Origin: JBGSMB01 sp041740375 | GTDB lineage: Bacteria > Patescibacteriota > Saccharimonadia > Saccharimonadales > JAGQMS01 | Length of the DNA stretch: 7,943 bases | Direction of reading: 5' to 3' | NCBI GenBank assembly: GCA_041740375.1 | Contig: JBGSMB010000031.1 | Coordinates: forward strand, 1 to 7,943 | Shown: one piece after another, positions 4,800-7,943 of the stretch | How positions within the stretch are numbered: the stretch's first letter is position 1 | Layout: every line of letters begins with the position of its first letter | Notes under the pieces: model-generated | Seen by the model: the letters and a program-made list of their open reading frames with translations, nothing else | Told to the model about the DNA's origin: nothing | The model's database searches: none | Position numbers and translations under genes: made by a program

Positions 4800-5497
4800 A
4801 TATCTTTTTTGATAATTGATCCGATTTCGATGACTTCGCGGATATTTTCGTCAAAAAGGTTTATTGATGCCGTATGTCCGATCGCATTGGTCCTCACTAC
4901 TTCTATTTTCGAACCTCGTTTAAGCCACGCTCGCAGGTTGCGATTGGCAATTGGGTACGGCACAACAGGGTCAAATCTACTTATAAGCCCCACAAAAGGG
5001 ATTTCCGGAGGAGCTGGTCGGTCTGCGAAGAAATCTACTTCATCCCATGCAGATGCAACGGCTTTATAGCCAATTCCGTATTCTCTAAATAACTTTCTTG
5101 CTGGGAAGAAAACAGGATTGAACATAGTGTTCCATGCGGCATTCACGCCGGCAGAGGTATAAAGACCCGGATGCGGTAGGCCTAGATCTAGCTGTACTCT
5201 ATAAGCGATTAATGCTCCCAGACTAGCCCCAACCATAGTGATCCGGTCTTTACTTATGCCTTCTGTTTTATCCTGCACATCCAGTTTGATCTCTTCCATG
5301 AGTTTCGGCAAAGAATCAAGTTCCGTAGATATCACTCGTTCAACCGGATACTCATAGGTAAAAACATCGCCAGTTTCAGCTAGTGTTCTTACTGTCCTAT
5401 CTAGCTGCCCGGGAATAGGATTCAAACCATAGACAACTACAGAAGCACTATCGTCCTTCTTGCGACCTTCAATATAACCTTTAACCAACTTACTCAT
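4796..5497 (-). CDS. Alpha/beta hydrolase
   Basis: A 233-residue cytoplasmic alpha/beta hydrolase with a complete apparent triad. The nucleophile elbow is VGASLGA with Ser92, the acid is Asp176 in SRFDPVVPY (the usual place after strand 7), and the base is His208 in GHTASI. The early strand VVVYGLNPIPG (20-30) provides the oxyanion region. A cap-like segment with Phe, Trp and Pro residues lies between about 122 and 165. The substrate cannot be deduced; esterase or lipase-like activity is the generic expectation. It is unrelated in detail to the RBBP9-type hydrolase elsewhere in the window. The ATG at 5497 lacks a Shine-Dalgarno, and TATAAT ends seven bases upstream. Its 3' end meets the broken plus-strand gene tail to tail. 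Confidence 0.85.
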   Translation of the reverse strand: MSKLVKGYIEGRKKDDSASVVVYGLNPIPGQLDRTVRTLAETGDVFTYEYPVERVISTELDSLPKLMEEIKLDVQDKTEGISKDRITMVGASLGALIAYRVQLDLGLPHPGLYTSAGVNAAWNTMFNPVFFPARKLFREYGIGYKAVASAWDEVDFFADRPAPPEIPFVGLISRFDPVVPYPIANRNLRAWLKRGSKIEVVRTNAIGHTASINLFDENIREVIEIGSIIKKDI

Positions 5498-5504
5498 TAA
5501 CTAT

Positions 5505-5510
5505 ATTATA
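5505..5510 (-). promoter_or_regulatory. -10 box of the alpha/beta hydrolase (leaderless)
   Basis: Perfect TATAAT on the minus strand, seven bases before the ATG at 5497. No Shine-Dalgarno lies between them and no convincing -35 is visible in the AT-rich gap after glyS. A 10-bp palindrome TAGAGCTCTA (5542-5551) overlaps the glyS stop but lacks a following T run. Confidence 0.55.
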
Positions 5511-5548
5511 CTATATATTGTTAATTTTGGCTATTTTATAGTAGAGCT

Positions 5549-6889
5549 CTATATCTGATCGATGCTTATTCTATGTTGTTCGGTGGTATTTCTATCTCTG
5601 ACGGTTACGGTATTATCTTCGAGAGATTGGAAATCGACAACTACGCAGTATGGTGTTCCGATTTCGTCCTGGCGCCTATAGCGCTTGCCGATATTTCCGT
5701 TGTCGTCCCACATAACCGCGCCATACTTTTGCTTCAGACTATTGAATACTTCCCTGGCCTTGGCGACAAGCTCCGGCTTGTTTTTGAGTAGCGGCGACAC
5801 GCAGTACTTTATCGGCGCTAAATGTTCGGGTAGTGCCAAATAAATTCGCTGCTCACCATTTACTTCGTCGACTCGGTACGCAGAATCAAGCACCGCTAGT
5901 ACAAGCCGCTCCACACCCATCGAAGGTTCAATCACGTGTGGGATGAATGGTTGCCCGCCCGCTTTTGGTGTGTAGCGCATCTTTACCCTTGAGTGCTCTT
6001 CGTGCTTGCTCAAATCATAATCAGTCCGATACGCTAGCCCGCTCAGCTCCTTAGTACCGCTCGGAAAATCGTACTCAAAATCTATTGTGCGTTTGCTGTA
6101 GTGCGCGCGGTCGCCATCACCTATTTCTCGTTCGTGCAATTTGCCTATGTCGAGACCAACGGACTTATAAAAGTCGTTTACACCCTCTCGCCACTTCTCA
6201 AATTCGGCCTCCCAGCCGTCTGGATGAATGAAGTACTCGATCTCCATCTGCTCCATTTCGCGAACCCGAAACACAAACTCCCGCGGTGCAATTTCATTGC
6301 GAAATGCCTTGCCTACCTGCGCCAAGCCAAACGGCATATCAGGATAAATCGAATCAACCACGTTCTTAAAATTGGTAAAAATACCCTGTGCCGTCTCCGG
6401 CCGCAAATACGACACAGCCGACTCATCTTCAACAGGCCCCACGTGAGTTTTAAACATCAGGTTAAATTGAGCTGGGCTACCAAGTGCATTACCGTCCGGG
6501 CTTTTAATATCTTTTTCAGAAACCGCAGCAACCATCTGCTCAAAGCTCATACCTTCGACATTTACGCCGTTTTCCTCGAGCACATGATCAAGCCGATAGC
6601 GTTTATGCGTCTCAACATCCTCGATTAGCGGGTCGTTAAAGGTATCGACATGTCCACTCGCCTGCCAAACTTTCTGATTCATGAGTATCGCTGCATCTAT
6701 GCCGTACATGTCGTCGCGCGAGTCGACAAAAGTCTGCCACCACAAATTCATAATGTTGCGCTTGAGTGCGACTCCGAGTGGACCGTAGTCCCATGTGCCC
6801 GCCAAACCACCGTAGATTTCAGATCCCTGAAATATAAAACCTCGACGCTTCGCCAACGCCGACAAATCATCGAGAGTATGTTCATTCAT
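5549..6889 (-). CDS. glyS: Glycyl-tRNA synthetase, dimeric class II type
   Basis: Charges tRNA-Gly with glycine using ATP in the cytoplasm. At 446 residues it is the short single-chain alpha2 type, not the alpha2beta2 type of E. coli. Visible marks: the N-terminal GGLAGTWDYGPLG (28-40), LRPETAQGIF (162-171), motif 2 FRNEIAPREFVFRVREMEQME (196-216), and motif 3 GVERLVLAVLDSAY (325-338). The class II anticodon-binding domain runs from about 355 to 446. The region that in many homologues carries a Cys-x-x-Cys pair before RYR.DH here reads IEDVETHKRYRLDHV (89-103), without cysteines. The ATG at 6889 is preceded by TATAAT with 11 bases between and no Shine-Dalgarno, predicting a leader of only a few bases. 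The gene is often named glyS or glyQS in this form. Confidence 0.96.
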   Translation of the reverse strand: MNEHTLDDLSALAKRRGFIFQGSEIYGGLAGTWDYGPLGVALKRNIMNLWWQTFVDSRDDMYGIDAAILMNQKVWQASGHVDTFNDPLIEDVETHKRYRLDHVLEENGVNVEGMSFEQMVAAVSEKDIKSPDGNALGSPAQFNLMFKTHVGPVEDESAVSYLRPETAQGIFTNFKNVVDSIYPDMPFGLAQVGKAFRNEIAPREFVFRVREMEQMEIEYFIHPDGWEAEFEKWREGVNDFYKSVGLDIGKLHEREIGDGDRAHYSKRTIDFEYDFPSGTKELSGLAYRTDYDLSKHEEHSRVKMRYTPKAGGQPFIPHVIEPSMGVERLVLAVLDSAYRVDEVNGEQRIYLALPEHLAPIKYCVSPLLKNKPELVAKAREVFNSLKQKYGAVMWDDNGNIGKRYRRQDEIGTPYCVVVDFQSLEDNTVTVRDRNTTEQHRISIDQI

Positions 6890-6900
6890 TCTAGAAAACT

Positions 6901-6906
6901 ATTATA
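6901..6906 (-). promoter_or_regulatory. -10 box of glyS
   Basis: Perfect TATAAT on the minus strand, two bases after the stop of the upstream gene and 11 bases before the glyS ATG. The -35 would lie inside the upstream coding sequence and is weak (GATGTG at 17 bases). It implies a leader of roughly four bases. Confidence 0.5.
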
Positions 6907-6908
6907 CG

Positions 6909-7718
6909 CTACGATCTATCAACCACATCGAGCGTTATTTTTGTTGGAGCGCGTAGCCCCCAAGGAGCGTCGTATCCCAAAAGCGCATGCATCACTTCTG
7001 GGGGTCGAAGATCAGATACATTGGCTTCAAGGTCTACTCCGAAAAAGCAATGCCCAACCATTTTTGAGTACCGCTCCAATACCTCTTCACCCTGTCCGCC
7101 ATATCGCTTCACAATATCTTCATCCATAAATATGACCTTGTCTGTTGACTGTATAAAAGCTACGACCGAAGGCACTATCAAAATATTATTCGGTCTCTCG
7201 TCATATGATGCAGAGTCTACCCCACGGAGCGCATGAGCAAACAGCTTCTTTGCCGACTCGATATCCTCTTCTTGAAATGGTGTTTCTCCAAAATTTATAA
7301 AATTAAAAACAAGATCAGAATTTGTAGCCAAAACTATTTGCAATACATCTAGCGGGGGCTGAAGAAAATTGTCCATATCAAACCCGAGCTGCTCACTCCG
7401 ATCACATAAATCTAACCACCAATTAAATCCTTCTACTTTTGCGGTTATATCACATACAAGATCCCAGAAATCCGGTATATGTTTTTGAGCATCTCCGCCA
7501 TAACCAGCCAATGCATCAGCAGCAGACTTGCCAATCAACCGCATCACTTCAAATCGATCAGAGGGCACAATCGGATCGCCTTCAAACCGAGCCGATACAA
7601 TCAAATCTTTCGGTTTATTGACAATAATATGGCTTCCACCCAGAAAATCTACTTCTTGCGTAGAAACATGGTGAGTGATTGTAATTCGATTGTGTTGGTA
7701 TTCATGCGGCAAATACAT
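6909..7718 (-). CDS. Unrecognised soluble protein
   Basis: I do not recognise this protein. From ATG 7718 it has 269 residues; an in-frame ATG two codons upstream (7724) would give 271. There is no signal peptide or membrane helix, and it is acidic overall with many aromatic residues. Visible landmarks (271-residue numbering): a beta-rich N-terminal part (10-60), a Gly-rich GYGGDAQKHIPDFWDLV (74-90), NWWLDLCDRSEQLGFDMDNF (101-120), a hydrophobic strand ILIVPSVVAFI (181-191) followed by KVIFMDEDIVKRYGG (196-210), and a C-terminal GYDAPWGLRAPTKITLDVVD (250-269). None is a catalytic motif I can name. The promoter position favours the 7718 start, because the predicted transcript begins near 7720. 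It ends two bases before the glyS -10 box. Confidence 0.75.
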   Translation of the reverse strand: MYLPHEYQHNRITITHHVSTQEVDFLGGSHIIVNKPKDLIVSARFEGDPIVPSDRFEVMRLIGKSAADALAGYGGDAQKHIPDFWDLVCDITAKVEGFNWWLDLCDRSEQLGFDMDNFLQPPLDVLQIVLATNSDLVFNFINFGETPFQEEDIESAKKLFAHALRGVDSASYDERPNNILIVPSVVAFIQSTDKVIFMDEDIVKRYGGQGEEVLERYSKMVGHCFFGVDLEANVSDLRPPEVMHALLGYDAPWGLRAPTKITLDVVDRS

Positions 7719-7726
7719 TGCCATAG

Positions 7727-7755
7727 ATTGTAACTATCAGACTAGAGATAAACAA
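7727..7755 (-). promoter_or_regulatory. Promoter of the unrecognised 269-aa protein
   Basis: On the minus strand TTGTTT (7750-7755) and TACAAT (7727-7732) are separated by 17 bases. The -10 ends two bases before the ATG at 7724 and eight before the ATG at 7718. The mRNA would therefore be leaderless from the second ATG. Confidence 0.6.
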
Positions 7756-7775
7756 AAGCGGCAGGAACAAACATG

Positions 7776-7785
7776 TCAGTACTGA
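7776..7785. repeat. 10-bp palindrome between two genes
   Basis: TCAGTACTGA is a perfect palindrome just downstream of the stop of the 7789-7943 gene and upstream of the next promoter. It has no T run, so it is not a convincing terminator. An operator or chance are both possible. Confidence 0.25.
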
Positions 7786-7788
7786 GCC

Positions 7789-7943
7789 CTAGCTTGCCCT
7801 GTCGACTTGTCCCGAATTGTGCTCATGGTGAAAATGAGAGTTAACGCTCAACATATGTTCTGTTGCACTCATTCCTGGAGTCATCGGTAGGATATTGACA
7901 TGAATTCGTTCAGGCTTTGCCTTTTTTTCTTTAACCACAATTC
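7789..7943 (-). CDS. C-terminal end of an unrecognised protein (partial)
   Basis: The minus strand is open from the window edge for 50 codons to TAG at 7791-7789; the two other frames close within the first 21 codons. The residues read IVVKEKKAKPERIHVNILPM, then TPGMSATEHMLSVNSHFHHE and a polar tail HNSGQVDRAS. The tail is hydrophilic with a His-rich stretch (HFHHEH) and has no membrane helix. The start and most of the gene lie outside the window, so no family can be named. Spacing and orientation are consistent with the minus-strand run of genes that follows. Confidence 0.55.
   Translation of the reverse strand, partial: IVVKEKKAKPERIHVNILPMTPGMSATEHMLSVNSHFHHEHNSGQVDRAS

Noticed and set aside
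2535..5497. The two hydrolases as a recent duplication
   Set aside because: They share only the generic serine hydrolase elbow; lengths, acid motifs and flanking sequence differ throughout.
5542..5551. glyS terminator at the TAGAGCTCTA palindrome
   Set aside because: The stem is only five base pairs with no loop bases and no T run; it overlaps the stop codon.
6101..7129. Long plus-strand open frames opposite glyS and its upstream neighbour (6101-6628 and 6650-7129)
   Set aside because: They lie antisense to well-supported coding sequence, have unlikely residue composition, and have no promoter or ribosome site; they are by-products of the real frames.
1..7943. CRISPR array, insertion sequence or prophage module
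   Set aside because: No regularly spaced direct repeats, no terminal inverted repeats with a transposase, and no phage structural or integrase genes were seen.

Overview
The window reads as bacterial chromosome of moderate GC (about 40-45% in most genes, from hand counts of a few lines). Genes are short and tightly packed, TGA is a stop, and translation signals are mixed. The dimer-type glycyl-tRNA synthetase, the paired secreted coiled-coil and pilin-like membrane proteins, and the many small orphan proteins fit a reduced-genome lineage such as Candidatus Saccharibacteria or another CPR/Patescibacteria group. That placement is an inference; no rRNA or ribosomal marker is present to fix it. 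All intact genes are on the minus strand, so transcription runs from high to low coordinates.

Layout from high to low coordinate: (1) the C-terminal end of an unrecognised protein (7789-7943). (2) An unrecognised soluble 269-271 aa protein (6909-7718). (3) glyS (5549-6889). (4) An alpha/beta hydrolase (4796-5497). (5) A broken plus-strand reading frame (4548-4799), the only plus-strand coding signal; it meets the hydrolase tail to tail. (6) A two-gene operon of a divergent acylphosphatase-like protein and a low-molecular-weight tyrosine-phosphatase-like protein (3801-4531). (7) A GC-richer gene for a two-helix membrane protein with its own promoter, strong Shine-Dalgarno and strong hairpin terminator (3174-3793). 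(8) An RBBP9-type serine hydrolase (2535-3116). (9) A secreted coiled-coil protein followed by a single-pass, pilin-like membrane protein (1508-2447). (10) A compact set of a PH-like domain protein, an NYN-domain putative RNase and a PIF1-family helicase (1-1365). The last two overlap as TAATG, and the helicase runs off the window.

The clearest unexplained pattern is in transcription and translation starts. Most first genes of a unit have a TATAAT-like -10 box only 6-11 bases before the start codon and no Shine-Dalgarno, which predicts leaderless or nearly leaderless mRNAs. Genes inside operons, and two first genes with a real leader, have A/G-rich or poly-G ribosome binding sites. The other items worth following are the interrupted plus-strand gene, the NYN/PIF1 coupling, and the compositionally distinct membrane-protein gene. 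No CRISPR array, insertion sequence, rRNA or tRNA was seen.
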